Numbered from the stretch's first letter, positions 25,022 to 38,510 are shown. The stretch: DNA of 64,000 nucleotides from Megalobrama amblycephala (GCF_018812025.1 NC_063045.1:17843046-17907045); one strand, 5' to 3'. The notes: a model not told the origin generated them from the letters alone. Made by a program: numbers and translations.

Positions 25022-25205
25022 CCTCACGCACGAGCTGATCTGTTCAGAGAAACGTTCAGTTTTTCCCCTTGCAAATTCTGCCATGTAAATAGCGAATCCA
25101 CCATGGTGCGAGCTCAAATGGCTTTTAAAGGTAACGGGAGATGAGACTCTGATTGGTTTATTTTATGAAGATTTATTTCATGAAGACAAATCTTAATATT
25201 TTAAG

Positions 25206-25670
25206 CCAGTGTTCGAACTATAACGTGGACTTTGGGGGAGCCCGCTTTTTTTTACATCGAGAGTCACACAGAGCTATAAAAACCCAGCCACAACACATAA
25301 TTGCGAATAACATGCCTCACCTTAACACAGGCCTGGGGTCAGCTTCCTTTGATGTTCATGCACTAAACATGAGTGCAATTTGCACAGCAGCGCCCCCACA
25401 CCTTGATGCTCATGACAAGAATAGCATGTATAGTTATCTTTATTGAAGTGTATTAGGTTTAAATCGCCATCATGCATGAATGAATAATATTTTTGCAATT
25501 TTACACAAAATAATCCATGATGATCACATTACACAAAACTAAAATTGCACGTCAAAATAACACATTGTCAATATTTTTTGAGACCCCCCAGAATTTCACA
25601 AATCACATTTTCAGGGGAGCCCATGTCTTATTAAGGGGAGCCAAGCTCCCCCGTAGTTCGCACCCTGTTT
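25206..25670. mobile_element. Probable MITE with GTTCGAACTA/TAGTTCGCAC ends
   Basis: Left end CAGTGTTCGAACTA followed by GGGGGAGCCCG; the right end is the inverted GGGGAGCCAAGCTCCCCCGT then AGTTCGCACCCTG. The ends are imperfect, so age or a composite origin is possible. Confidence 0.6.
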
Positions 25671-27121
25671 TAAGCAGTATTGCCTCTTAAGTAAATTATT
25701 CTTGTTTTAAGGTGCAAGATTACACACACAAAAAAATGTAAGAATAGGTTTTTTGCAGTGTACTGCAGGTTGTTACCAATTACAGATCCTTTTCAGAAGT
25801 CTTTGTTTCATTTGTAATATGGGCCCCATATAAAGTGTCCTGAAAAGGACATGTGTTAGACACTGAATAATACAAAAAGAGTCACAGGATATCATGACAA
25901 CCTGGCATCTTAAGTGTCACTTTATGCCTTCAGAGGTGTGTGTGAGAGACTCAAGTAAAAACCAGAGCCTTAGTCCCAGTCCATCTCTGATCAACACTTA
26001 TTGAGAAATTAATATTGCAACGCCATGTCCCCAGAGTGAGTCATCTTGCGCTACAGGGGAAGATTTATGCGTCACATGGTTGAGTTTACATCAAAGGTCG
26101 TCGTTATTTTTTTCTCTGAGTCTTCTATGCGTCCTTTAGCTTTGAGCGGACAATATGATGTAACACTCTTTTACATAAAGCTAAGTAATTTATGAGCCCT
26201 CCCCGCTAAAATAGCGAATGAAGAAAACCCCAGGCATGACTTGTGTCACGGAGGGATGCTAATGAGTACGAATGCTTTCATAACCCGCTATCTAATGTAA
26301 ACTTACATCAGCACACAAACACTTGTATGTATAAGGCATGCAACTGGATGTGCGCATCTTATTTCAATGCGACTCAAAGTCCATATTGTTCGGTAATGGT
26401 TATGGATAGTTCACAGACAGTCGTTACAAACCACTAATGTCATTTTTTTTCAATGGAATTTTTTTTTCCATATAGCAACAAATGTCAAGTGCCAGTATAG
26501 ACCAAAAGCCAGCATGAAAGCACCATAAGGCTGTATGTCCATCAAAGCGATTCTTCCAGAAGCTAGTATATTGTTTTCAGTGGGGGTGTTCTATTTCACA
26601 CTGAGCGCTTTGCGGTTTTTTTTCTGGTCGTCGAGAGTTGAAAAATGTTCGGCTTTGGGTAAAATGCAACACTCATCACTGTCACTTTTTACCCTGCTGT
26701 CCAATCACTGTGGAGGAGGTTCGGGACAAATACAACACTGACCAACCATCACATTCTGCTACAGCAATAACAAATGACAGCAAGCACATCTCTTCATCCA
26801 AAATGAGTGCCAGAGAAAGTAATTTACATTGTGTCTACGTTTATATATTTAGAAATATACTATTTGCGAAATCAGATACTAGTAACAGTTCTGTGGATAT
26901 TCGGTATCGGCACATATAGCGTCTCCGCTGAATACAACGCTGTGTTGTCGTAGCACTCTCAAGCACCCGCAGCAAGGCATTCTCAGAAGAGCTGGCTAAA
27001 ACACTTTGGTGGACACACAGCCTAAAAGTAGTCAGCATGAATTGTGCACTAAACCTGTACAAGGTTGTACAATAAGTTTTGCAAGGAAATTCACTTACAA
27101 TCTTTCCCTCCACGGCAGCTG
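25671..27121. other. gpc5 intron 7, middle part
   Basis: No gene seen. Only short unrelated frames. A loosely palindromic stretch at about 26460-26760 may be another decayed DNA element, but no clean ends were found. Confidence 0.45.
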
Positions 27122-27973
27122 TTAAAGGGGAAATATAACACCCCTTTTACAAGATGTAATATAAGTCTCTGGTGTCCCCAGAATGTGTCTGAGAAGTTTT
27201 ATCTCAAAATAGATGTATATCTCAATATAGCTTGTCAAATTTGCCCCTATTTGTGTGTTAGCAAAAACATGCTGTTTCTGTGTGTGTGCCTTTAAATGCA
27301 ATTGAGCTGCTGCTCCCAGCCCCCTTTCCAGAAGAGGGTGGAGGTTTAACAGCTCGTGCTTCGGTTGCTCAACAACAACAAAGTGGGAGAATCTCAAGCA
27401 GCCAAAATGTCAATTGTCAGTAACGTTGTTCAGCCTTACATTGTTCAAACTGGACAGTAATGTTGAGATTTAGGAAATTATAACTTTTAGAATTCAACTG
27501 GACGTTTCTGAACGGTTAGTGGAGAAATTTATGTAGTTGCTGTGGAGTTGATTCAACTCATTGACTAGCATGTGCTGTCATGTTGATCTTTTGTGCAAAT
27601 CCAGTGTTGAATTGACCCTCGTTTGTGAAGCAGTCTGGTGTAAAATTACAGCATATTAACAACAATCTATTACAACAACTCTTCCTCTTCTCTAAAGCAG
27701 CCCAACATGGCCTCACCCCTTTGTTGTGTGTTCTCGAGGGCAGGGTTTATGTAAATTTTGGGGTTAATGATGTCACTAACCTGGGAAGAAGCTTGTTGTA
27801 GTCCCTATCAGCCATTTTTGTAGTCTTTAAAAAGCAATTTCTGTGAAAGAAAATATCTCCCTTTGCATTGAACTTTGAGCGTCGTAACTTTGCAGATGTT
27901 GTTTATTCAAAAACAGCAACATTACACACTAACTAAAATAAAAAAGTGAAATCATAATCAAGCACCCCTTTAA
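27122..27973 (+). mobile_element. 852-bp TTAA-flanked element, family D copy 1
   Basis: Bounded by TTAAAGGGG and CACCCCTTTAA. The left end shares the GATGTAATATAAGTCT/GGTGTCCCCAG words with family B, while the right part matches the inverted copy at 33466-34035 (for example TTCACAAACGAGGGTCAATT in that copy's orientation). No transposase frame. Confidence 0.8.
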
Positions 27974-28250
27974 ATCTAATTCTCCATTGTGCGTATTCAA
28001 CCTAGCATTTTGCTTTTGCTTACGGTAAATATTGAAACCAATGGCATTTTGGTGTTAGTGACGTCAAACTTTGAACAATGTATCAAAGGTACCATTTGTT
28101 ATGATCTGAACAGGAATTCGAAATGTGATTATCTGTAAATAACAACTTAAATTTTGAAAAAGAATTGCATTAAATCTTCTGAATTTCTCCTTTCATGTTA
28201 CACATAAAAATAAACAGCATACAGGTTTGGAATGACAACTGTTGTTATTG

Positions 28251-28750
28251 TTAAAGGGTTAGTTCACCCAAAAATGAAAATTCTGTCAATAATTACTCAC
28301 CTTCATGTTGTTCCACACCCGTAAGACCTTCGTTCATCTTCAGAACACAAATTAAGATATTTTAGATAAAATCCGATGGCTCAGCGAGGCCTCCATTGCC
28401 AGCAAGATAATTAACACTTTCAAGTGCCCAGAAAACTACTAAAGACGTATTTAAAACAGTTCATGTGACCACAGTGGTTCAACCTTAATGTTATGAAGTG
28501 ATGAGAATACTTTTTGTGCACCAAAAATAAAAAATAGCAACTTTATTCAACAATATCTAGTGATGGGCAATTTCAAAACACTGCTTCATGAAGCTTTACG
28601 AATCATTTGTTTTGAATCAGTGGTTAGGAGCACGTATCAAACTGCCAAAGTCACATGAACTATTGAAGTTTCAACATACTTATGACATAACAAAGCTTCA
28701 TTTACTAAAATCATGTGACTTTGGCGCTCTGAACCACTGATTCGAAGTAA
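28251..28750 (+). mobile_element. Family A palindrome, left arm only (truncated)
   Basis: Starts TTAAAGGGTTAGTTCACCCA and follows the left arm of the 12130-12922 palindrome through AAATCCGATGGCTCAG and TTCATGAAGC. It stops shortly after GAACCACTGATTCGAA without the matching right arm. Confidence 0.8.
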
Positions 28751-29638
28751 AATTGAAATAAAATAACATTTAGATATACATGAAAAACTTAAACTAAAAA
28801 AAAATTCAACTTAATTATATTTTAATTACTCATTTTCATTCAAGTTGAAGTCGTAAAATTACTAAAACTAAAATAAAAAAAAAAGGATATTCATTGTTCA
28901 ACATAATACCAATAACATTTATATTTTCTAAGTAAATCTGAGGGGTTAGTTGGTTGGTTGGTTAGTTATTTGCTTAGTTAGTTAGTTAGTTGTTGGTTGG
29001 TTGGTTGCCAAGGCAACATTTCTAATTTCCGTTTAAGTTCAAGTCCTAAAAGTAATAAAACTAAAATTGAAATTGAAACATTAATGCTAAATAGAAGTAT
29101 TAATAGAGTAATATATCAAATATTAACAAAAGAACATAACAAAATTACTAAAACTAAAATTAAAATTAAAACTGAAAATATAAAAATAAATGCTAATTAA
29201 ATAATTTAAAATAGTAGATAGTTTAAATAGTTCTAAAAATAACAAACAATAGCCGAATTGTATTTTTTATTATTATTTTAACTTTAAGAGACTGCATTTG
29301 CAATTTCTTTGCAATTGTGTTTGGATGTGTTATATATGTTGATGAGTTATTGGTCTGTTTATCTAACCCCTGCCAAACAAGCCTAGGTATCGCTTTCCTT
29401 TGACCATTAGAGGTGTATCTCAGTCCAATTGATGAGGCCTGTTGTCAAGGAGACGCGGTTTGGCAAAAAGACCCCCAAAGCATCCTATCGATCCGTTTAC
29501 ATGACTGGGGTCTTGAAACTGCCATGGATATAAGGGAATTTGTTTCCTGGATGACTCTGAATTATGTGGAAAATCCTGCTGCAGTAATGCAATCTTTTTG
29601 GAGATGTAATGAAGACTGACCATGGGGAGCTCTGAATA
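28751..29638. other. gpc5 intron 7 segment with GTTGGTTA-type simple repeat
   Basis: Very AT-rich. A short GTTGGTTGGTTAGTTA simple repeat lies at about 28941-29007. Two related A-rich stretches (AAACTAAAAT words near 28861 and 29150) flank it. No exon supported. Confidence 0.55.
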
Positions 29639-29955
29639 TTAAAGGGATAATTCACCCAAAAATGAACATTGGCACTATTTACTCACCCTCAAGTTGTTCT
29701 AAACCTGTATGAAGTTCTTTCTTATGCTGAACACAAAAGAAAATAGTTTGAAGAATGTTAGTAACCAGACAGTTTCTGTTCCCCGTTGACTTCCATAGAA
29801 TTTTTTTTTTTCTCTATAATATGGAAGTCAATAGGGAAGAGCAACTGTTTGGTTACCAAAATCTCTTCTTTGTTAGAAGAAAGAAATTCATACAGGTTTA
29901 GAACAACTTCAGGGTGAGTAAATGATGACAGGATTTTCATTTTTTGGTGAACTAT
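29639..29955. mobile_element. Family A MITE, short form
   Basis: TTAAAGGGATAATTCACCCA on the left; the right ends GGTGAACTATG, so the final bases are lost or mutated. The arms meet near 29800 (TTGACTTCCATAGAA and its complement). Confidence 0.82.
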
Positions 29956-31812
29956 GTTGTATCAGACATTGTTTACCACTTAAAGATTTTAATATGTGTC
30001 CTATTTCGCACTGTAGTGGATTACATAAGAAGTATACATTCTGTGTACTAGAGAAATGTAATTTCATATGAAAGGTTTTCATGATATCTATCTATATCTG
30101 GGACATCACTTTTTCTCAGAGATAGATGTCATCACTCCATAGGATCCTAAAACAGGTTTTTTTTAGCCAATCAGAAACACTGTGGTGTCAATCATTTTAG
30201 TTTGCTGACAGGACTTTGAAGGGCGGGGTTTGGGAGAGAAGGCGGCAAAAACACATGAAATGCCCACTTTTCACAATCCAATCAATTTCAGTTGAATACA
30301 ATCAAGTCCTGACTTTCATTATTTTCTAATTTGATTCAGAAATATGTCACAAAATGCAGTTTCATGTCAATTTTAACCTTGATTTCTTCATCTAGCAAGG
30401 AGAAAATGAAATGAAGTCAGAAACTTTAATCACTGAAGTATTTTAATGCAACCATGTCAATTTAATATGGACATGCTCATGACTCAGCATGGAGGCCGAG
30501 AGGTCTTTCTTTAATTGTTTCTTCTCTTATCACAAACAAAACAATTAAATTTTAATGTGCAGCTAAATTGAATAATGAACCAGGCAAGGCAAAAAAGAAA
30601 GCACTAATAAGTATGTCGCTATTTTATCTCAATAGAAGGGGGTGGACGCGCTGGAAGAGGACAGTCTGTTCGCTCTGTTGTTGCCATGGTGTTCGCCTGA
30701 CGTGTGGTATAATTCATTATACGGCAGTTAATTAACAGTCCCCTGGGGGACGTTTTCCACAAAGTCACTGTGGAATTTAATTGTGCTGCATTCCTCCATC
30801 AGGGAGAAACAGAATGCAAAGAAATTCAATTCAAAATGTTCTTGAATGTAGTATAATGTATAATCAATGAAATCTGGATATTCATTGTTCAACTTTATAC
30901 CCATGAGTTATATTTTCCAAATAAAACCAAGGATTTTTTTTATCCTTACCAATCAAAGCAAGCAAGCAAGCTTTGTGCCTAGTTTTTAAAAATCATTATT
31001 ATTTAATAAAATATTAAATAATATTTAAATAATAATACATTTGAAATTGTAGGAAATTATTCACTACTCCTAATGTGTCTGCACTAACTTGGATGGGTTA
31101 ATGCAGAGGACAAATATATATATGAGTCATTGACGAATAAGGTTTTTAAAAGTGTAAAAAAACATAATGGAGACATAATTAATTTTGAAGTTTTATTAAG
31201 TGTTAACAATGAGATTATGTGGTTTTTATTATCAATTAACACTGCTTTTGTCATGTTTTACAAGATGGACAAAATTTGTCACCAAAAAAGTCATTCGGTT
31301 TAACCAAAATTTCGGTTTTCCTGAATGTGACTTTTGGTTATACCGAATGACGATATTTTCAAACAATGCTAACAGACTGATATCTAGCTCTAGCAAAAGG
31401 ACAATCAAACATTTTATATTTAATACAAGTTTTTAAAATATTACAACATTTTCCATGTTTTATAGTGGTTGTACCGAATGACCTGATGTTTGGGGACATG
31501 CGTATGCAAGTGAAAACATGAATTTTTCAAATAGTTAAAAGAGAGTTAGTTAATTTGCTTCACGACCATGTGGTCCTTTGCAGGTGTCTGAATGATGTCA
31601 CATCCTGTCACATGATATTGACCACATGACTTGATCCAAAATATATTGGTTACTCCAAATGACATCAATGAAATTCATTTTTCCGAACATTCTTTCTCAT
31701 AACGACTTTTACACATAATTTTAATACCATTTTGCACTATATATGATGTTATAAAATCATGCCATAATAAAAAATACTTTTATTACATTTTAAGATATTT
31801 TAATCACAAATG
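29956..31812. other. gpc5 intron 7, right-centre
   Basis: No gene seen. 30640-30820 is less AT-rich and unique-looking, with TAATTA-type words; it could be a conserved non-coding element, untested. From about 31270 onward the motif CCGAATGAC or its complement recurs (see findings). Confidence 0.5.
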
Positions 31813-32090
31813 AAGTCAAGTCAAGTCAAGTCAAATTTATTTATATAGCGCTTTTACAATTGGTAATTGTTTCAAAGCAGCTTTACATATTAGAAGCACA
31901 GAAAAAAGGGAAGTGGTTAAAAATAAGCTGTACAAACAAGCGTGGTAATATGTAACATATACAAGATGGTGCTACATTAAGCCAATGTCGGCTGACTCCC
32001 AGGGTGGAAAAAACCCCCTAGGAGAAAAACCCAGCGTGTTAACACTGGGAAAAAAGTCCTAGGAGGGAAAAAACCCCTTGGAAGATATAT
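31813..32090. repeat. Dispersed repeat with TTTATATAGCGCTTTTAC
   Basis: The TCAAG tandem start followed by AAATTTATTTATATAGCGCT, then GTTTCAAAGCAGCTTTACA, is a very widespread teleost repeat. The 3' part is a run of AAAAACCCCCTAGGAG-like repeats. The class (SINE or LINE tail) cannot be decided from this copy. Confidence 0.7.
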
Positions 32091-33465
32091 ATAATATATG
32101 TAAATGGATATGGAGATCAAAATCTGAATTATTTTGTAGCTGTAGCTGTAGCTGTATTAGCCTTTGGACGGTTAAACCGAATTACTATTTCACACTTCAG
32201 AATCGTTAAAATACCTTTATATGTAGCAAAATATAATTAAAACCTTTTGGATTCGATAAAATAGATCTAGTTGTACTACCTGACATACTATGGATGTCAT
32301 ATCTTTGTTTTTTATTATTATTAAGGCCTTTGGACAAAAAAAAATGACCCGTCACGTCAATATAATGCTATAGCTTATTATAAACAATAATAATGTTCAT
32401 AATAATGTGAAATAGTAATGTTGCATGGCCTAAACTTGTAGCACTTAAAATGATTCATTCTAATTGTTAGTGTTTTATTTTTTAATTTACTAGATAAAAT
32501 AGTAAAGAATTTTAATATTTACCATTTATCAGTTTTCAGCCATAACATGAAACTCATTATCGGTATCAACAGCAAGAATAACTTTTTTGGTCATTTGGTT
32601 TCTGCTTTTGTCACATCACACTTGGTAGCCACACCTACAGTGAAATCTCATTGGTCCAAAATCTTGCGCTACTGAATATAAAAAATTAGTTATTATCTGA
32701 TTGGCTGTGATTGTGTCCTGGGTTCTATGAAGATGTTTTGCACTTCTCTGTGTTAAAAACAAATTAGAAAGTGAGACAGAATATGAAAGCAGAAACAATG
32801 GGGAGCCAGAAAATAACTCAGTTAAGATGTTATGAATTATGCACTTCTGCAATTCCCAGAGCTGTTTTTCTAAACAGTTCTGAAATGCCTCGCAACTGCA
32901 CATGTTTAATATTCTCTCGCTGTGAAAATGGAATTTGCACTTGAGTGAATCCATGTTTAGTGCGCTGGAATGCTGCTGTTATGAGCCTTGACTTCTTGCC
33001 TGGAAGCCTTTGTTGGAACACATGGGGCTATTTGGACTTGATGGGTGATCTCGACTCACTTACCCGCTTCAGAGGGAGTAATTTCAGGAAAATTCCACTA
33101 TTACAGCTTGTGAATTTGAGAACAGAGCTTCTGTAGTTGTTATGGTGCACCAACTGGAGTTTATATCAGGTTGGACATTATCTAGAAAGAATGAAAAGGA
33201 TGCAGTACCAAACACTATTAAGGCTAATAATTTCCAATTTGTAATTTTGAAACATTACATAAAAGTAGTAGTTTACAACTTCTCAATAAACTTCAATCTC
33301 AGACAGGTTTGTTAAATAGATCTAAATCACTCTAATCAGGTAATCTCTATTCAGTTTTCACGAAATATTTGTTGTTTTCATGCCTTTTGCACGACACCTT
33401 TTCATGCTTTTCATCTTCAGAAAGATCTTTCTTCCTCCCCATATTGCATGAAAACTGTGACTTGC
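32091..33465. other. gpc5 intron 7 segment, no gene seen
   Basis: AT-rich. Words of the CCGAATGAC type and TTTGGACAAAAAAAA occur up to about 32350. A 112-residue reverse frame at 32616-32954 has no recognisable domain. Confidence 0.45.
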
Positions 33466-34035
33466 TTAAAGGGGTGGTTGATTATGATTTCACTTTTTTT
33501 AACTTTAGTTAGTGTGTAATGTTACTGATTGAGCATAAAAACATCTGCAAAGTTACAACGAGCTTACCCTAAAATTTATATAAACCCTGTCCCTGAGAAC
33601 AAAGGGAGTGAGGCCATGTTGGGCTGCTTTAAAGAAGAGGAAGAATTGTTGTTGTAGTCGACTGTTGTTGACATGCCGTCATTTTACGCCGTACTGCTTC
33701 ACAAACGAGGGTCAATTCAATGCTGAATTTGCACAAAAGATCAACATGACGGCACATGCTATTCAATGAGTTGAATCAACTCGACAGCAACTACATAAAT
33801 TTATCCACTAACAATTCAGAATCGTCCAGATGCTAAAAGTGAGTCTCTCCATCAGTGTCCGACTCCAGTTTGAACACCGTAAGGTTGAACACGTTACTGA
33901 CTATCGTCATTTTGGCTGCGTGAGATTCTCCAGCTTTGTTGTTGAGCAATCAAAGCGTGAGCTATTAAAGCTCCACCTTCTTCTGGAAAGGGGGCCGGGA
34001 GCAGCAGCTCATTTGCATTTAAAGGGACACACAAA
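33466..34035 (-). mobile_element. Family D element copy 2, inverted and shorter
   Basis: Starts TTAAAGGGGTGGTTGATTAT, the complement of the right end of copy 1, and follows it to about GGGCCGGGAGCAGCAG and TTTGCATTTAAAGGGA. The outermost part seen in copy 1 is missing or replaced. Confidence 0.78.
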
Positions 34036-34181
34036 TAAAACAAGTAAAAAATAGTTGTAATATTTTTGGACACTACTGAACAATTCAATTATTTCAGACA
34101 ATTAAACTTGTTGTGATGGAATCCCATAAGAATGTGTGTCTGATGTCAGAGTGGTCCGCTGTCCTGTGATTTATGTTACAG

Positions 34182-34317
34182 GAGATGTGGGGTGAGACGG
34201 GTTTAGGAACAGATGGTCGTGAAGATGTCGAGACCAGCGGCAGCGACATGGCAGAAGGCAGCGGCGAGTGCGATGATGAAGACGGCTGTCAAGGATCGGG
34301 GCGCGGTGACGAGACAG
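34182..34317 (+). CDS. gpc5: gpc5 exon 8 (heparan-sulfate attachment stalk)
   Basis: 136 bp, acceptor tttatgttacag, donor gtgagt, phases 0 and 1, residues 454-498. The exon encodes an acidic, glycine-rich segment with three Ser-Gly dipeptides (472-473, 480-481, 492-493) and the cysteine pair 483/489 around acidic residues: SGECDDEDGCQGSGRGDE. Human GPC5 has SGDCDDEDGCGGSGSGE at the same place, so this is the glycosaminoglycan attachment region next to the membrane. The stretch before it (EMWGETGLGTDGREDVE) is shorter than the mammalian equivalent. A small intermediate exon in the 12-kb intron 7 was looked for and not found, but cannot be excluded. Confidence 0.92.
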
Positions 34318-37300
34318 GTGAGTTTGCTCGTCTTCTGCATCTGCGGCTCAAAGCCAACTGTCTCTCTGCATTTACTTGATCTACAGGTCCCAGGAGAGGA
34401 CGTTGTCCCCATGTTGCTAAGAAACCCAGAGCCATTTACTGTCTTGTGTTTGTTTTAGGAGGTCAGTCTCTTCTCGTTATTTACAGTGCCGATCACAACA
34501 AGGCTATTATAAGCATAAATCTAAACAAACTTGAATGAGGTTTATGTTAAAAACAATTTAAAAAAAAAAATCTCAATGCAATAAGAAAATGACACCTTTT
34601 TTCTTTTTGGCATAAATCAAAGCAAAAGTGAATGAGGTTTACATATGTTAAAAAAAAAAAAAAAATCCCAATGTGGTTAGTAAAATAAACTTGATTTTTC
34701 TTGTTTTGAAATCAAAGCAAATCTTAATGAGCTTTATTGTTTAAAAACAAAACCCTAATTCAAGAAATATTCTTTGAAAACAAGAAACAAGTCTTGTCTT
34801 ATGAAAGTTGCAAGGTCATTTTGAGTTTATCATACTATTTGTATCATTTTTTTTTTTTTCATTGAAAACAAATGCTTCATAGCAAAATATTATGCTTAAG
34901 ATGTATCTAGTTTAATGGAAGAGTACTGTTCTTTGATTTGTGCTCTGATCCACTAGTACGCTGGATTCGCTCAGGGGTTGGACTAAATAATGGATTTCAC
35001 CCTATAATAGATGAATAGAATTGTGTGTAGCAAGTTATTGCACCATTTTTCAAGGAACACCCGCTGTTCTTTTACTCTGTTGCTCACAGTCCAGCCTCGG
35101 TGCTGCTTCTATGAGGTCATGCATCTTTGTCCATTACTCTCAAATACATTTCCGAATAGCATCCCTGCTTTAAAATATCCAGCTTTGTATTTGTTGAGTC
35201 TGGGTAACAAAGGGCTTGCTGAGGCTGTGCTTTTGGGACATTATCCCACAAAATCATCCTCAGACTTTAATTAAATGTATTTCTTTAATACATGGGCACT
35301 TTTGACTTTAGAAATGTTTTGAAAATATGCTCATATTCCCCTATGTATGAATGTTAAATATGTTATTTTGCATTTATAAAATATTTATTCATAAATAAAA
35401 TTACTTATTTGTTTATAAATAAAATGTATTTATTTATTTATTTATAAATAATTGTATTTATTTATTAAAAATTATGAATACAAATAAATACAATTACTTA
35501 TTTATAAATAAAAAATATTTATTCATTGATTTCTAAATGTATTTATCAATAAAATATTTATTTATAAAATTGTTTATTTTTTTATTTATAAAAACTATTT
35601 ATTTATAATTTTACCCATTATTTTCACCACATCTCAAATTATGTATCCCTAAATTATACATCCCTCTTATTTTGTTAAAATTTGTTTAAATGGCTAATTT
35701 CATAGCATTTTTTGTATCCTAAATATACACAAATAAATCATCTTTTCACATTTTTATGATGGATTTTCATAGTTTAAGTTTGTAAGTCTGGGTCTGGGAA
35801 AGAGAAAATCCATAGTCTATAAGTAGTAAAACATTTTTTTTTTTTGTACCTGGATATAAAAATTGCTTTAGTTGAAGAAAGAACAACTACCATATTTGTT
35901 CCAGTCTGGCACCAAACCCCTTGATCATCTTTCGATTTCATGCCAAAATGAAGAAGTGATCCAACAAATGTCTTTCTCCCGTCACCTATGCTGACAGTTT
36001 TTCAACAAGAGCTGTCGAGAACGAATTACAGTTGGTGACAAATTGACAAAAGTTACCGTTACACTGTTATGAAGGTAGCTTCACTTTTAGTGATTTTTAA
36101 TGTATTTTTCTTTTCCCAAAACCCAATGGAATGAATTTCTGGCTTGACCATTTTAAATCCCTCAAATCCCTTGTGTTGATGAAAAAACGGATTGCTGAAT
36201 GACAGCCCGTCTCATCCGGGGTCACGGAGGTATAGTTTCCCTTACAGCGACCACAGAGCTGGTCATAATCAATCAATTATTCATTTTTCAGGAAACGGTT
36301 CATTAACGGAGACCAAAGCGTTATGATACCCACCGCTCTGCCTCTCTCGTCTTTCTCTTCATGCTTGGCGTCTCTGTCCTATGATGCTGAGATAAGCACA
36401 CAGACAAGACGTGCCATTTGCATTGTTTGTTTTCGTCAAGCGTGCCTTGCCGTAATTGACCGGACTACGACACACACAAATAAGCATTGCTGCAGTTGTG
36501 CCCCACCTCGGATGGATGGAGACCAAAGTCGAGGTCTGTTTTCTGATCATTTTTTTTGAATGCACTTCCTCTGAGGTCCATAAAATTCCTCATTGATTGT
36601 TTCCTGCTGAACCCCAGAGATTCAGATCTGAGATGTATGCAGTCACTGTCTACGTCAATAATGCTAATACAGTTTGGTGATGATAGAAACTGAAGCTTTC
36701 TTACCGTTTCTTTTGTTTAAACACAAGGCCTGTTTTCTTGAGCCATTGCCTGGTTACACACGAAATCATTATTTTTGAAGTCAAGGTGGGATTTGTCTTT
36801 GAATCTGTGGCACTTTAGATGGTCAGCAAACATCAAAATTATCTTATACAGTCTAACATAATTTTAAACACTATATTTTAATATAATTTCTTTTTTAAAT
36901 TGTATTAGATTTAATTTTATTATGTAATATTGTTTAAAAAAATGTTTTAAATGGTTTTAGTTGGAGTATAGCATGTAACACTACAGGACGTACCACAGGG
37001 CCATGGCTTCAAATGCCCCTTTGCTACAAGTTTATCTGTTTTCTTGTTTATTTATTCCACTTTTGTCCCAGTTTTGCCCTTTTTTGTCCGTCAGTAGACC
37101 TCTGACTCTGCAGTGCGCGAGGGGAATGTGGTATTTAAAATGTAACTCTATCCAGTTGTTTATGGAACCAGAGTTTGATAAGCAGTTGCTGAGGCTGTAA
37201 CCTCCAGCCAAATGAAACGAAATCTCGCAACACCAGTGTGTGTGTGTGTGTGTGTGTGTGTGTTTACTGTTTGTGTCCCCACATCTGCAGTGCGTGAGTT

Positions 37301-37464
37301 TACAGTTTGTATTACCTGATAGCCAGAATGTAGAAAACATGGCCATTAAAACTCAAGCTACAAAGTATTTATTTGATTTTTTGTTTGTTCGTTCGTTTTT
37401 GCATCTCAAAGAGTGGTACTCAGAGTGCTCACATATATTATGTGACATGACATAATAAATTTAT
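34318..37464. other. gpc5 intron 8, left part, no gene seen
   Basis: Several A/T homopolymer tracts (34560-34680, 34847-34860) and a long ATTTATTTATAAATA-rich block at 35340-35620. 36200-36560 is less AT-rich and unique-looking. A (TG)n microsatellite is at 37237-37262. No exon supported. Confidence 0.55.
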
Positions 37465-37514
37465 GGTCCCACTTTATATTAGGTGGCCTTAAGTACTATG
37501 TTCTTATATTTAAA

Positions 37515-38492
37515 TTAAAGGTGCCCTAGAACCAGTTTTTAAAAGATGTACTGTAATATAAAGTCTAAGGTGTCCCCTAAATGTGTCTGTGAAGTTTCAG
37601 CTCAAAATACCCATAGATTTTTTTTAATTAATTTTTTTAACTGCCTATTTTGGGGCATCATTAACTATGCACCGATTCAGGCTTCGGCCCCTTTAAATCG
37701 CGCACTTCCTGCCCCTGAGCTCTCGACTATAATACAGTGCATTTACAAAGTTCACACAGCTAATATAACCCTCAAATGGATCTTTACAAGATGTTCATCA
37801 TGCATGATGCATGCATGCTTCGGGTCATGTGAGTATAGTATTTATTTGGATGTTTAATTTTGATTCTGAATGAGTTTGATAGTGCTCCGTGGCTAAAGCT
37901 AACATTACACACTGTTGGAGAGATTTATAAAGAATGAAGTTGTGTTTATACATTATACAGACTGCAAGTGTTTAAAAAATGAAAATAACGACAGTAATTT
38001 ACAGTAAGATACAGTAAGAAACGATGGTAACTTTAACCACATTTAACAGTACATTAGCAACATGCTAACGAAACATTTATAATGACAATTCACAAATATC
38101 ACTAAAAATATCATGATATCATGGATCATGTCAGTTATTATTGCTCCATCTGCCATTTTTCACTATTGTTCTTGCTTGCTTACCTAGTCTGATGATTCAG
38201 CTGTGCACAGATCCAGACGTTAATACTGGCTGCCCTTGTCTAATGCCTTGAACATGGGCTGGCATATGCAAATATTGGAGGCGTACATATTAATGATCCC
38301 GACTGTTACGTAACAGTCGGTGTTATGTTGAGATTCGCCTGTTCTTCGGAGGTCTTTTAAACAAATGAGATTTACACAAGAAGGAGGAAACAATGGTGTT
38401 TGAGACTCACTGTATGTCATTTCCATGTACTGAACTCTTGTTATTTAACTATGCCAAGGTAAATTAAATTTTTGATTCTAGGGCACCTTTAA
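37515..38492 (+). mobile_element. Family B element copy 2
   Basis: 978 bp including TTAA at both ends (37515-37518 and 38489-38492), with ends AAAGGTGCCCTAGAA and TTCTAGGGCACCTTT. It is colinear with the copy at 2187-3153 throughout. Confidence 0.88.
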
Positions 38493-38510
38493 TCATTTGA
38501 TACAATGCAC

